Part shown: positions 27,568 to 36,460 of the stretch, in pieces
How the letters are laid out: each line of letters starts with the position of its first letter
Numbering within the stretch: position 1 is the first letter of the stretch
Source: Streptomyces uncialis
Lineage (GTDB): Bacteria; Actinomycetota; Actinomycetes; Streptomycetales; Streptomycetaceae
Reading direction: 5' to 3'
Length of the DNA: 64,000 nucleotides
Assembly (NCBI RefSeq): GCF_001905345.1
Contig: NZ_LFBV01000001.1
Coordinates: 1,747,321 to 1,811,320 of the forward strand
Notes under the pieces: model-generated
Database searches by the model: none
What the model was told of the DNA's origin: nothing
What the model saw: the letters and a program-made list of their open reading frames with translations, nothing else
Translations under genes and position numbers: made by a program

Positions 27568-29114
27568 CCCCCGGCAGGCCCCCGGAGGTGCCGGGCAGGC
27601 CCGCCGGGAAGTCCCCGGGCCGGACGGTCCGCGGCACGGCCGCCCCGGGACCGGGCCCGACCGCCGGACCGGACCAGGGGGACCTCCCCGGCGTGCCACC
27701 ACCGGCCCACGGGGGCCTCCCCGGCGGGCCACCCCAGGCCCCGCCCCCGCCCGGCCCGCCCTCCGGCAACGCCCGGGACCCCCGCCCCGCCCCGGCCGCC
27801 CGCGCGCGGGGGTCGCTGCTGGGCAGGCTCACCGTCGTGCTGGTGCTCGGCTCCGCGGGGTCGCTGACCGTCTGGGCGATCGGAGTGACCGTCTGGGCGG
27901 GTGTGCACGAGCGGGGCACCGCGCTCGCCTTCGGGCTGCTCATCGCGGTCGGTGAGCTCGCCCGGACCGGCGGTACCGCCGAGGGTGAACGGGACACCGC
28001 CCCGCTGGCCGCGGCCGGGGCCCTCGCGTACGCCCTGCTCGGGGAGAACGGGGGCGGCGCCACCCATCACGGCGTCGCCCAGGTGGTCACCGTGACCGTG
28101 GCCGCCGGACTCCTCGGCGGACTTCCGCACCTCGCGGCCGGCCGCGGCCCCGCGCCCGAACAGCTCGCCCGCCGCACCCTGAGCGTCGCGTTCGCCGCGG
28201 TCTGCTTCCAGCCCCTGTACAACACCGGCGCCCTCGCGGACCTGGTCCACCCCGGACCCGTCTACGCGCTGTGGATGACCGGGGTCCTGGCGGTGACCGC
28301 GCTGTGCGACGCGGTCCTCGCCGCGGCCCTGGCCCGGGCCCGTACCGGCTGGCCGTTCGCACCGCTGCTGCGCGACGAACTGCGCGCGATGATCGGGATC
28401 GGCTCGGCGGTCTGCGCGACCGGCGCGGTCATGGCGCTCACCGTCGCCGTCGCCGGACTGTGGGCCCTGCCGGTGTTCTCGCTGCCGCTGCTGCTCACCC
28501 AGCTCTCGCTGCGCCGGTACGCGGCGGTCCGCCTGACCTACCGGCAGACCATCGCGTCCCTGGCGCGGTCCACGGAGATCGCCGGGTACACCCCGCACGG
28601 TCACGCACGGGCGGTCGCCGCGCTCAGCCGGGCCGTCGGCCGGGAGCTGGGACTGTCGCGGTCCGCGCTGACCGTCCTGGAGCACGCGGCGCTGATGCAC
28701 GACATCGGGCAGCTGTCCCTGGTCGACCCGGTACCGGCCGGGGCCACCGCGTCCCTCCCCGCCGAGGCGCAGCGGCGGATCGCCCGGCTCGGCGGTGCCG
28801 TGGTGCGCCAGACCGGGGTGGACCCCGAGGTGGCGCTCATCGTGGAACGGCAGGCGGACCCCCGGTGCGAGCAGCCGCTGGCCGCCCGGATCGTACGGAC
28901 GGCGAACGCGTACGACGAGCTGGTCCGGGCGCAGGGCCCCGGTGGCCCGCTGGCCGCGCTGGAGCGGCTGCGGCTGGCGACCGGGCACGACCATCAGCCG
29001 GAAGTGGTGGAGGCGCTGGCCAGGGCGCTGGCCCAGCGGGGCAGCGGGGCGCTGCTGCCGTGGGACACGGCCCGGCCGCCCGGGGGCGCCGCGGGTGCCG
29101 GGGCCGTGACATGA
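27564..29114 (+). CDS. Degenerate HD-domain membrane protein
   Basis: This 516-residue protein begins with a Pro/Gly-rich tail of about 90 residues, then about seven hydrophobic helices (VVLVLGSAGSLTVWAIGVTVWAG through LWALPVFSLPLLLTQL) and a C-terminal HD-like domain. The first part matches its neighbour (YRQTIASLARSTEIAGYTPHGHARAV and LEHAALMHDIGQLS). The HHE-DGSGYP segment is replaced by VALIVERQADPRCEQPL, so several metal ligands are missing and catalysis is doubtful. GTG 27564 overlaps the previous stop by 4 nt. It may be a regulatory or structural partner of the intact HD protein. Spurious open frame extends upstream to 27315. Confidence 0.82.
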   Translation: MTPGRPPEVPGRPAGKSPGRTVRGTAAPGPGPTAGPDQGDLPGVPPPAHGGLPGGPPQAPPPPGPPSGNARDPRPAPAARARGSLLGRLTVVLVLGSAGSLTVWAIGVTVWAGVHERGTALAFGLLIAVGELARTGGTAEGERDTAPLAAAGALAYALLGENGGGATHHGVAQVVTVTVAAGLLGGLPHLAAGRGPAPEQLARRTLSVAFAAVCFQPLYNTGALADLVHPGPVYALWMTGVLAVTALCDAVLAAALARARTGWPFAPLLRDELRAMIGIGSAVCATGAVMALTVAVAGLWALPVFSLPLLLTQLSLRRYAAVRLTYRQTIASLARSTEIAGYTPHGHARAVAALSRAVGRELGLSRSALTVLEHAALMHDIGQLSLVDPVPAGATASLPAEAQRRIARLGGAVVRQTGVDPEVALIVERQADPRCEQPLAARIVRTANAYDELVRAQGPGGPLAALERLRLATGHDHQPEVVEALARALAQRGSGALLPWDTARPPGGAAGAGAVT

Positions 29115-29313
29115 GCCCGCCAGACCCGGGGCCCCGGGGGGCCATACGTCGCCCGTCGCTGGGTAACCCATGGGTAATGAGCGGCCGTCCGACCGTCCAT
29201 GGTTGGATGCGAAGGAAAGACGCTACGAGAAGGGTGTCCGGGGGCGTGAACCCTGGCTGTGTCGGGGCGGGGCAGGAACCCGCGCCCCCCGGTGAGGACG
29301 GCAGGCGGGAATC

Positions 29314-30303
29314 GTGAGGATCTTCGGCAAGGGACGGCACCGGCCCTCCGCGTCCTGGCGGCAGGCCACCGACCGGGCGTTCACACTGATCGGCGACGGC
29401 CGCTACGAGGACGCGGGGGCGCTGCTGACCCGCGCCGCCGACCTGGAGCCCTGGCTGTCGGAGTCCTGGTTCAATCTCGCGCTGCTGCACAAGTTCCGGC
29501 ACGACTGGGAGCAGGCCCGCGCCGCCGGGCTGCGGGCCGTGGCCCTGCTGGACCGGGAGACGGGCGCCCCCGACTGGTGGAACGTCGGGATCGCGGCGAC
29601 CGCCCTCCAGGACTGGCCGCTGGCCCGTCGCGCCTGGCAGGCGTACGGGCTGAAGGTGCCCGGCCGGCCCGGGTCCGGCGGGGCCGCCGGCGAGCCGGTC
29701 GGGATGGAGCTGGGCAGCGCGGCGGTACGGCTGTCGCCGGAGGGCGAGGCCGAGGTGGTGTGGGGGCGGCGGCTGGACCCCGCCCGTATCGAGGTGCTGT
29801 CCATCCCGCTGCCGTCCTCGGGCCGCCGCTGGGGCGAGGTCGTCCTGCACGACGGTGTCCCGCACGGCGAGCGGACCACCGCCGCCGGACACGTGTACCC
29901 GGTCTTCGACGAGATCGAGCTGTGGGCGCCCTCCCCGGTGCCGACCTGGGTGGTGCTGCTGGAGGCGGACGACGAGGAGGACCGCGACGCCCTGGAGCGT
30001 CTCGCGGCCGACGCGGGCTTCGCCGCCGAGGACTGGTCGTCGTCGGTGCGGCTGCTGTGCCGGATGTGCTCGGAGAGCCGGATGCCCAGCGACGAGGGCG
30101 ACGGCGAGCACCTCGACCCGCACGACCACAGCGAGCCGGGCCAGCCCGGTCCGCTCGGCCATGTCACCGACGGCCACCAGTGGGTGCCGGAGCGGGAGTG
30201 CGGGATCGCCGCGCCCGCGTCCCTGGTGCGCGGGCTGCTCGACGGATGGGTGTCGGACAGCCCCGACACCCGGGACTGGCGCGACCTCGAAGAGGTCTGC
30301 TGA
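29314..30303 (+). CDS. Tetratricopeptide-repeat protein
   Basis: This 329-residue soluble protein has two or three TPR units in its first 115 residues (RYEDAGALLTRAADLEPWLSESWFNLALLH, then DWEQARAAGLRAVALLD). The C-terminal half is a conserved actinobacterial region with VRLLCRMCSESRMP (CxxC) and ECGIAAP, possibly metal-binding through Cys/His (HLDPHDHSEPG). Function unknown. The start GTG 29314 is preceded by GGCGGGAATC only. It lies between the HD gene pair and def in the same direction. A 10-bp palindrome ACCCATGGGT sits upstream near 29166. Confidence 0.82.
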   Translation: MRIFGKGRHRPSASWRQATDRAFTLIGDGRYEDAGALLTRAADLEPWLSESWFNLALLHKFRHDWEQARAAGLRAVALLDRETGAPDWWNVGIAATALQDWPLARRAWQAYGLKVPGRPGSGGAAGEPVGMELGSAAVRLSPEGEAEVVWGRRLDPARIEVLSIPLPSSGRRWGEVVLHDGVPHGERTTAAGHVYPVFDEIELWAPSPVPTWVVLLEADDEEDRDALERLAADAGFAAEDWSSSVRLLCRMCSESRMPSDEGDGEHLDPHDHSEPGQPGPLGHVTDGHQWVPERECGIAAPASLVRGLLDGWVSDSPDTRDWRDLEEVC

Positions 30304-30530
30304 CGCCTCCCGGACGGGCCTGCGGCCGGTGTCCGGTCCGGGCCGGTACCCGTGTCCGGCCGTGCCCTGCCTCCTCCCGGTGTATCCGGCCGTATCCCGC
30401 TCGGCGGTGCTCCGGGGCGCCGTAGGCTGTGTGGCGGCAGTCGCCCGGCACCCGCGCATCGCGGACCGGGGGCTCCCCCCGGGAGGAACGGTCCGGGGCA
30501 CGACACGGTTGAGGAAGGCGTACGTCGGAC

Positions 30531-31181
30531 ATGGCGCAGCAGGACACCGATCAGCAGCACAGTGGGGTGCTCCCCGTGGACGACGAGGGTTTCGTCATCG
30601 ACACGGAGGACTGCGAGGCGCGTGAGGAGGCGTACCGCGCGCGCGGCACGTCCCGTCCGATCACCGTCGTGGGCAACCCGGTGCTGCACACGGAGTGCGA
30701 GGACATCACCACCTTCGACGACGAGCTGGCCGGGCTCGTGGACGACATGTTCGCCAGCCAGCGCACCGCCGAGGGCGTGGGCCTGGCCGCGAACCAGATC
30801 GGGGTGGGCCGGAAGGTCTTCGTGTACGACTGCGTGGACGACTCCGGCGACCGGCACGTGGGTGTGGTGTGCAACCCGGTGCTCCAGGATCTCCCGGCCG
30901 ACCAGCGCAGCCTGGACGACTCCAACGAGGGCTGCCTGTCGGTACCCACCGCCTATGCGGAGCTGGCGCGTCCGGATTTCGCCGTCGTGACAGGTCAGGA
31001 CGAGAAGGGCAACCCCATCAAAGTACGCGGCCGCGGTTACTTCGCGCGCTGTCTACAGCATGAGACGGATCATCTCTACGGTCGCCTCTATATCGACCGT
31101 CTGTCCAAGCGGGACCGCAAGGACGCTCTGCGCCAGATGGAAGAGGGCACTCCGCGCTACCCCGTGGTGGCCAACGACTGA
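30531..31181 (+). CDS. def: Peptide deformylase
   Basis: This 216-residue metalloenzyme removes the formyl group from nascent proteins. All three motifs are present: [10 protein letters not shown] (about 83-92), EGCLSVP (Cys ligand, about 135-141) and QHETDHLYG (two His ligands and catalytic Glu, about 177-185). An N-terminal extension of about 40 acidic residues precedes the core, as in many actinobacterial type I enzymes. ATG 30531 lies after GAGGAAGG some distance upstream. It stands alone; fmt is not adjacent. Confidence 0.95.
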   Translation: MAQQDTDQQHSGVLPVDDEGFVIDTEDCEAREEAYRARGTSRPITVVGNPVLHTECEDITTFDDELAGLVDDMFASQRTAEGVGLAANQIGVGRKVFVYDCVDDSGDRHVGVVCNPVLQDLPADQRSLDDSNEGCLSVPTAYAELARPDFAVVTGQDEKGNPIKVRGRGYFARCLQHETDHLYGRLYIDRLSKRDRKDALRQMEEGTPRYPVVAND

Positions 31182-31622
31182 CCGTCCGAGGGATGTTCTC
31201 CCCCGGACGGGGGGTGATAAACCCCGGCACGTCGGACCGACCGCGACCCCCTGCGGGTGATCGGGACGGGCCGGGGAGGGGGCGGTGACCCCTGAGGTGG
31301 GTGGGTGCGCACGGTGTGCCCGTGACGGAGGGTGTTCCCTTCCGCCCCAGAGCTACGGCGCCCGGCCGGGATGATTTCCCGCCGGGCGCCCCTCTTGTGC
31401 GCCGGCGTGCGCCGGTCGCGCCTTCCGCCATGTGTGATCCGAAATCAGTCACGTAAGGGGATGTTCTCGGCAGCTCGGGGTAGTGAATGGAGCAAATCTG
31501 TTCCCTCATCGGGCACTTGTGGTGCTGAATGGAATGTGCGCGGGGATGCGCGACGGCGTGGTCCGGAGCGGGTATGTGCGCCGTACCGCGGCAACAGCAG
31601 GGCCGACTGAGAGGGGACACTC
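31182..31622 (+). promoter_or_regulatory. Long leader region of the albaflavenone operon, with def terminator
   Basis: This 441-bp gene-free stretch contains a strong hairpin at 31357-31390 (GGCGCCCGGC pairing with GCCGGGCGCC, one bulge, then CCTCTTGT), likely ending def transcription. The AT-richer part from about 31430 to 31520 probably holds the promoter of eizA. GAGAGGGG at about 31609 is its ribosome site. No gene is supported here. Confidence 0.5.
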
Positions 31623-32717
31623 GTGCCTGCTTTCTCCTACAGCACCGCAGCGACACAGACAGCAGTTCCGCCGGCACTCGCACTTCCGGTGATCGAGAAG
31701 GAGTTTCCTCGGCAACTCCATCCCTATTGGCCGACACTCCAGGAGACGACACGTGCATGGCTCCTGAAAATGGGGCTGATGCCGGCCGACAAGGTCGAAC
31801 GGTACGCCGACGGGCTGTGCTACACCGATCTGATGGCCGGGTACTACCTCGGCGCCCCGGTGGAAGTGCTCCAGGCAATTGCCGACTACAGCGCGTGGTT
31901 CTTCGTCTGGGACGACCGCCACGACCGTGACGTCGTGCACCGCAGGGACGCGGCGTGGGCACGGCTGCGGGACTGCCTCCACGCGGCGCTCGACGCCCCG
32001 TGGCGCCATCTGCAACACGAGGACGCCCTGGTAGCGGCCTTCGCGGACAGCATGATCCGGCTTTACTCGTTCCTGGGCGAGAGCTGGAACGCCCGCTTCG
32101 CCGCACACTTCCACGAAGTGATCGAGGCGTACGACAGCGAGTACCGCAACCGGACCACGGGCCGCATTCCGGCGGTCACCGAGTACCTGGAACTGCGCCG
32201 CCTCACCTTCGCCCACTGGATCTGGCTCGATCTCCTGGAGCCCGCCGCCCACCACGAAATACCCCGGTCGGTACTGGAGAATCCCGCCTACCGCAAGGCC
32301 GGGCTCGCCTGCCAGGATTTCGCCGCCTGGTACAACGACCTCTGCTCATTGCCCAAGGAACTCGCGGGCGATGAATACCACAACCTCGGGATCAGCCTCA
32401 TCAAACATGAGGGAATGACCCTGGAGGACGCGGTCACGGAAGTACGCCGAAGGGTAAACGGATGCATATCCGAATTCCTGGCCGCCGAACAGGAAGTAGC
32501 CGTTCTCATCGGTGAACTCCGGGACGGCACATGGCGCGGCGAACCACTCGCGGACGCCGTGGCGCTCAACATCTCCAATATGCGGAACTGGTTCAGTTCC
32601 GTGTACTGGTTCCACCACGAGTCCGGTCGCTACCAGGTCGACAGCTGGGCCGACCGGTCCACGCCCCCCTACATCAGCGACCAGGGCGAACGGCCCGGAT
32701 CGGCGGGAATCCGATGA
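31623..32717 (+). CDS. eizA: Epi-isozizaene synthase (class I sesquiterpene cyclase)
   Basis: This 364-residue terpene cyclase converts farnesyl diphosphate to epi-isozizaene, the first step to albaflavenone. The aspartate-rich motif is WDDRHDRD (DDRHD near residue 99), and the NSE triad lies in YNDLCSLPKELAGDE (Asn, Ser, Glu). Aromatic cavity residues (YSAWFFVW, FAHWIWL, YWFHHESGRY) are in place. GTG 31623 follows a GAGAGGGG site and gives MPAFSYSTAATQT. Its stop overlaps the cytochrome P450 start (ATGA), the same coupled pair as in S. coelicolor (recalled synteny), which supports the assignment over other sesquiterpene cyclases. Confidence 0.93.
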   Translation: MPAFSYSTAATQTAVPPALALPVIEKEFPRQLHPYWPTLQETTRAWLLKMGLMPADKVERYADGLCYTDLMAGYYLGAPVEVLQAIADYSAWFFVWDDRHDRDVVHRRDAAWARLRDCLHAALDAPWRHLQHEDALVAAFADSMIRLYSFLGESWNARFAAHFHEVIEAYDSEYRNRTTGRIPAVTEYLELRRLTFAHWIWLDLLEPAAHHEIPRSVLENPAYRKAGLACQDFAAWYNDLCSLPKELAGDEYHNLGISLIKHEGMTLEDAVTEVRRRVNGCISEFLAAEQEVAVLIGELRDGTWRGEPLADAVALNISNMRNWFSSVYWFHHESGRYQVDSWADRSTPPYISDQGERPGSAGIR

Positions 32718-34087
32718 CCGGTGGACCGACCCCCCGAACAGCGGGGACCGACGGCCGGAACGCGCCTCCGCCGCCGTACGCCAAGGGCGGCGCCCCCCTG
32801 CTGGGACACGCCTGGAACCTGGTGCGCGACCCGCTCCGCTTCGTCGCCGGACTGCGCGACAGCGGGGACGTGGTGCGGCTGCGGCTCGGCCCCGGGACGG
32901 CGTACGCCGTGTGCGCCCCGGAACTCGTGGCCGCTCTCCTCAAGAGCCCGGACTACGAGGTCGGCGGACCGCTCTGGGACACCATGGAACTCCTCATCGG
33001 CAAGGGCGTCGCCACCAGCAACGGCCCGCTGCACCGGCGCCAGCGGCGCATGATCCAGCCCGCGTTCCGGCCCGAGCGGATCGCCGCCCACGCGCCCGTC
33101 ATGGCGGAGGAGGCCGCCGCGATGGCCGACCGGTGGAGCCCCGGCGCCACCGTCGACATCGGCGACGAGGTGTTCCGCACGGCGGTCCGTATCGTCACCC
33201 GCTCGCTGCTCCACGTCGACTCGATCGACGAGCGGGTGGACCGGCTCGGCGGCTCGCTGCACACCGTCTTCGGGGGCCTGTACCGGCGGATGATCCTCTC
33301 CGCCGGACCGTTCTGGAAACTGCCCCTCCCGGCGCACCGTCGATTCGAGGTCGCATTGGCCGATCTGCATCGGTTGGTGGACGAGATCGTCAGGGAACGC
33401 CGTATGTCCGGAACGGACCGCGGGGACCTGCTCTCGGCATTGCTCCGGGCAAAGGACGACAATGGTGAAACGCTCAACGAACAAGAGGTACACGACCAGA
33501 CGGTCTCCCTCCTCGTGGCGGGCGCGGAAAACGTTGCCTCGACGCTGACGTGGACGTTCCAGTTGCTCGCGGAGCACCCGGAGGAGGAAAAGCGGCTCCG
33601 CGCGGAGGTGCTGTCCGTGACAGGTGGCCGGCCGGTGACATTCGGTGACCTGCCGAAGCTCGGGCACACCCGGAATGTCATCACCGAGGCGATGCGGGTT
33701 CGGCCCGCCGTATGGATTCTGACCCGCCGGGCGGTGGCCGATTCCGTACTGGGCGGATATCGCATTCCGGCCGGGGCGGACATCGTCTACAGCCCGTACG
33801 CGATGCAGCGGGACCCCCGGGCGTTCGCCCGGCAACTGGAGTTCGACCCCGACCGCTGGCAGCCCGGAACGCAGGCGGACCGGGGCGGACCGGCGATGAT
33901 GCCGTTCGGCACCGGCAACCGCAAATGCCCCGGGGACCACTTCAGCATCGTCGAGATGGCGATCGTGCTGGCCACCGTCGTGCCCCGGTGGAGCCTGTCC
34001 CGGCTGCGGGAGACCGACACCGCCCCGCGGATCGGGATCACGCTCAAGCCGCGCCGGCCCAGGCTCCGGGCCGTGCCGGTGGCATAG
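32714..34087 (+). CDS. cyp170A1: Cytochrome P450 of the CYP170A family (albaflavenone synthase)
   Basis: This 457-residue P450 should oxidise epi-isozizaene in two steps to albaflavenone. Present are the ExxR motif (ITEAMRVRPAVWIL), the haem loop MPFGTGNRKCPGDHF with the Cys ligand, and the I-helix LLVAGAENVASTL. In this I-helix the usual acid-Thr pair (E/D-T) reads Glu-Asn; a Thr occurs only four residues later. The S. coelicolor homologue has a reported second activity as farnesene synthase attributed to terpene-synthase-like motifs; the DDNGE segment here (AKDDNGETL) may be the counterpart of its DDxxD motif. ATG 32714 overlaps the cyclase stop. No redox partners are adjacent. Confidence 0.9.
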   Translation: MTGGPTPRTAGTDGRNAPPPPYAKGGAPLLGHAWNLVRDPLRFVAGLRDSGDVVRLRLGPGTAYAVCAPELVAALLKSPDYEVGGPLWDTMELLIGKGVATSNGPLHRRQRRMIQPAFRPERIAAHAPVMAEEAAAMADRWSPGATVDIGDEVFRTAVRIVTRSLLHVDSIDERVDRLGGSLHTVFGGLYRRMILSAGPFWKLPLPAHRRFEVALADLHRLVDEIVRERRMSGTDRGDLLSALLRAKDDNGETLNEQEVHDQTVSLLVAGAENVASTLTWTFQLLAEHPEEEKRLRAEVLSVTGGRPVTFGDLPKLGHTRNVITEAMRVRPAVWILTRRAVADSVLGGYRIPAGADIVYSPYAMQRDPRAFARQLEFDPDRWQPGTQADRGGPAMMPFGTGNRKCPGDHFSIVEMAIVLATVVPRWSLSRLRETDTAPRIGITLKPRRPRLRAVPVA

Positions 34088-34106
34088 TCCGGACGCTCGT
34101 TCCTGT

Positions 34107-34148
34107 ACGCGCCCCCCGTTCCGGGCGGTCCCGGGAGGCGGGGCGCGT
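34107..34148. terminator. Bidirectional hairpin between convergent genes
   Basis: Outer arms ACGCGCCCC / GGGGCGCGT (9 bp) enclose an inner CCGGG/CCCGG stem. It lies between the stops of the P450 (34087, plus) and nrdS (34151, minus). Confidence 0.6.
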
Positions 34149-34150
34149 GA

Positions 34151-35125
34151 TCAGGGAGCCGTCTCCAGGGGGCGCGGGCCCCTGAACGTCCTGCGGTACG
34201 CGTTCGGGGTGGTGCCGAGGACCCGCAGGAAGTGGTGGCGCAGGGTCGCGCCGTTGCCGAAACCGGTGCGGCCCGCGACGGAGTCGACCGTCTCGTCCGT
34301 CCCCTCCAGGAGCTGCTGCGCCAGCAGCACCCGCTGGCGCAGCAGCCAGCGGTACGGGGTCGTCCCCGTCTCCTGCTGGAACCGCCGGGCGAACGTCCGG
34401 GGCGACATATGCGCCCGGTCCGCCAGCTCCTCGACCGTGACCGCGCGGTCGAGGTGGCGCTCCATCCACACCAGCACCTCACCGACCGTGTCGCACCGGG
34501 TCGTCGGCACCGGGCGCTCGACGTACTGCGCCTGGCCGCCGTCCCGGTGCGGGGGCACCACCATCCGGCGGGCGAGCGCGTTGGCGACCTCCGAACCGTG
34601 CTCCTGGCGGATGATGTGCAGACAGGAGTCGATACCGGCGGCCGACCCCGCCGAGGTGATCACCGGGTGCTCGTCCACGTACAGCATGTCGCGCTCCACC
34701 CGGGCCCGGGGGAAGCGGATCGCGAGCTCGTCCGCGTGCCGCCAGTGGCCCGCGCAGCGGCGGCCGTCGAGCAGCCCGGCCGCGCCCAGCACGAAGACAC
34801 CCGAACAGACGGAGAGCACCCGGGTCCCCCGGGCGGTGGCGCGGCGCAGGGCGTCGAGCAGCGGCTCGGGGAACTCCCGGCTGCCGTAGTCCTCACCCGC
34901 GGGGATCGCGATCAGATCGGCCTCCTCCAGCCGCTCCAGACCGTGCTCCAGCCGCACCGAGAAGCCCGCGTGGGTGGACAGCTCGGGACCCTCCGCCGAG
35001 ACCACCGCGAAATCGTAGACCGGCAGGCCCTGTTCGCTGCGGTCCAGCCCGAAGACCTCGCAGACGACGCCCAGTTCGAAGGGATGCACCCCGTCCAGCA
35101 GCACCACCGCGACGTTGTTCAGCAT
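34151..35125 (-). CDS. nrdS: AraC-family regulator with DJ-1/PfpI-like domain (NrdS)
   Basis: This 324-residue protein has an N-terminal glutamine-amidotransferase-like domain (VAVVLLDGVHPFELGVVCEVFG; nucleophile-elbow VLSVCSGVFVLGAAGLLDG with Cys) and a C-terminal AraC double helix-turn-helix (VTVEELADRAHMSPRTFARRFQQETG and VAGRTGFGNGATLRHHFLRVLG). In S. coelicolor the third gene of the B12-controlled ribonucleotide reductase operon, nrdS, encodes an AraC-like protein, and position here after nrdAB matches. ATG 35125 gives MLNNVAVV; longer readings are unlikely. A 291-bp gap to nrdB contains an opposite-strand small gene, so cotranscription is less certain than in S. coelicolor. Confidence 0.85.
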   Translation of the reverse strand: MLNNVAVVLLDGVHPFELGVVCEVFGLDRSEQGLPVYDFAVVSAEGPELSTHAGFSVRLEHGLERLEEADLIAIPAGEDYGSREFPEPLLDALRRATARGTRVLSVCSGVFVLGAAGLLDGRRCAGHWRHADELAIRFPRARVERDMLYVDEHPVITSAGSAAGIDSCLHIIRQEHGSEVANALARRMVVPPHRDGGQAQYVERPVPTTRCDTVGEVLVWMERHLDRAVTVEELADRAHMSPRTFARRFQQETGTTPYRWLLRQRVLLAQQLLEGTDETVDSVAGRTGFGNGATLRHHFLRVLGTTPNAYRRTFRGPRPLETAP

Positions 35126-35218
35126 GCCGTCAGTGTGCTGCCGTGATGGCAGGAAGTCGAGGGTGCATGACACTTCTGCCACTGCCGCGCGGCGGGCGCG
35201 CGGGCCACAGTGGAGGAC

Positions 35219-35395
35219 ATGAACACACTCCTGGACTACTCGGTCGTCACCCTCGTCCTCGCCCTGCTGCTGGGCCCCGTCACCCCCGGCTACCTGCGGG
35301 AACGCCGTATCGACCGGGAACTGAGAGACGCCGGACGCGGCCGGCCCGGCCACCCCGAGGGGCGACCGGGCCGGTCCTTGGACCTCGCCGCGTGA
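35219..35395 (+). CDS. Small membrane protein, 58 residues
   Basis: ATG 35219 is preceded by GTGGAGG (GGAGG at 35212-35216). The product has one hydrophobic helix (YSVVTLVLALLLGPVTPGYL, about residues 6-25) and a basic, Gly/Arg/Pro-rich tail (RERRIDRELRDAGRG). It lies in the gap between nrdB and nrdS but on the opposite strand, so it would be antisense to an nrdABS message. No homologue is recognised. The ribosome site and helix argue for a real gene; the location argues for caution. Confidence 0.5.
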   Translation: MNTLLDYSVVTLVLALLLGPVTPGYLRERRIDRELRDAGRGRPGHPEGRPGRSLDLAA

Positions 35396-35416
35396 AGCCG
35401 GCCGGCTTCGGCGGGC

Positions 35417-36460
35417 CTAGAACTCGTCGTCGAAGCCGACCTTGCCCTCCACCGCCACCTGGTACGCGGACGGACGGCGCTCGAAGAAGTTCGTCAGCTC
35501 CTGGACACCCTGGAGCTCCATGAACGCGAACGGGTTCTGCGAGCCGTACACCGGGGCGAAGCCCAGCCGCTCCAGCCGCTGGTCGGCCACGCACTCCAGG
35601 TACTGGCGCATCGACTCGGTGTTCATCCCCGGCAGCCCCTCGCCGCACAGGTCACGGGCGAACTGGAGCTCCGCCTCGACGGCCTCCCGGAGCATGTCGG
35701 TGACCTGCTCCTGGAGCTTGTCGTCGAACAGCTCCGGCTCCTCCTTGCGGACCGTGTCGACGACCTCGAAGGCGAAGCTCATATGCATCGTCTCGTCACG
35801 GAACACCCAGTTGGTGCCCGTCGCGAGACCGTGCAGCAGACCGCGCGAGCGCAGCCAGTACACATAGGCGAACGCCCCGTAGAAGAACAGGCCCTCGATA
35901 CAGGCGGCGAAGCAGATCAGGTTCAGCACGAACCGACGCCGGTCGGCCTGCGTCTCCAGCTGGTCGAGCTTCTCGACCGAGTCCATCCACTTGAAGCAGA
36001 ATTCGGCCTTCTCCCGGATGGAGGGGATGTTCTCCACCGCGGCGAACGCGGCGGTGCGGTCCTCCGGGTCGGGCAGATAGGTGTCCAGCAGCGTCAGATA
36101 GAACTGGACGTGCACGGCCTCCTCGAACAGCTGACGCGACAGGTACAGCCGGGCCTCGGGGGAGTTGATGTGCTTGTACAGCGTCAGGACCAGGTTGTTC
36201 GCGACGATCGAGTCGCCCGTCGCGAAGAACGCCACCAGCCGGCCGATCAGATGCTGCTCGGCGGGCGACAGCTTCGCGAGGTCCGCGACGTCCGAGTGGA
36301 GGTCGACCTCCTCGACGGTCCAGGTGTTCTTGATCGCGTCCCGGTAGCGCTCGTAGAAGTCGGGGTAGCGCATCGGGCGCAGGGTCAGCTCGAAGCCCGG
36401 GTCCAGCAGATTGCGCTCCCGCGGGGCCGCGGCGGCGGGTTCGGTGGGGGTGGTCGTCAT
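35417..36460 (-). CDS. nrdB: Class Ia ribonucleotide reductase small subunit
   Basis: This 347-residue diiron/tyrosyl-radical subunit activates NrdA. Metal ligands appear in RQLFEEAVHVQFYLTLL (E-x2-H-x3-Y, giving ligand Glu, His and the radical Tyr) and FRDETMHMSFAFEVV, with an earlier Glu/Asp in FFATGDSIVANNLV. The extreme C-terminus (VGFDDEF) is the acidic, flexible tail that docks on the large subunit. ATG 36460 overlaps the nrdA stop by one base (TAATG), so the two are coupled. Confidence 0.95.
   Translation of the reverse strand: MTTTPTEPAAAAPRERNLLDPGFELTLRPMRYPDFYERYRDAIKNTWTVEEVDLHSDVADLAKLSPAEQHLIGRLVAFFATGDSIVANNLVLTLYKHINSPEARLYLSRQLFEEAVHVQFYLTLLDTYLPDPEDRTAAFAAVENIPSIREKAEFCFKWMDSVEKLDQLETQADRRRFVLNLICFAACIEGLFFYGAFAYVYWLRSRGLLHGLATGTNWVFRDETMHMSFAFEVVDTVRKEEPELFDDKLQEQVTDMLREAVEAELQFARDLCGEGLPGMNTESMRQYLECVADQRLERLGFAPVYGSQNPFAFMELQGVQELTNFFERRPSAYQVAVEGKVGFDDEF

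Noticed and set aside
34151..35125. The AraC-family gene as adpA
   Set aside because: Domain layout is similar, but position next to nrdAB points to nrdS.
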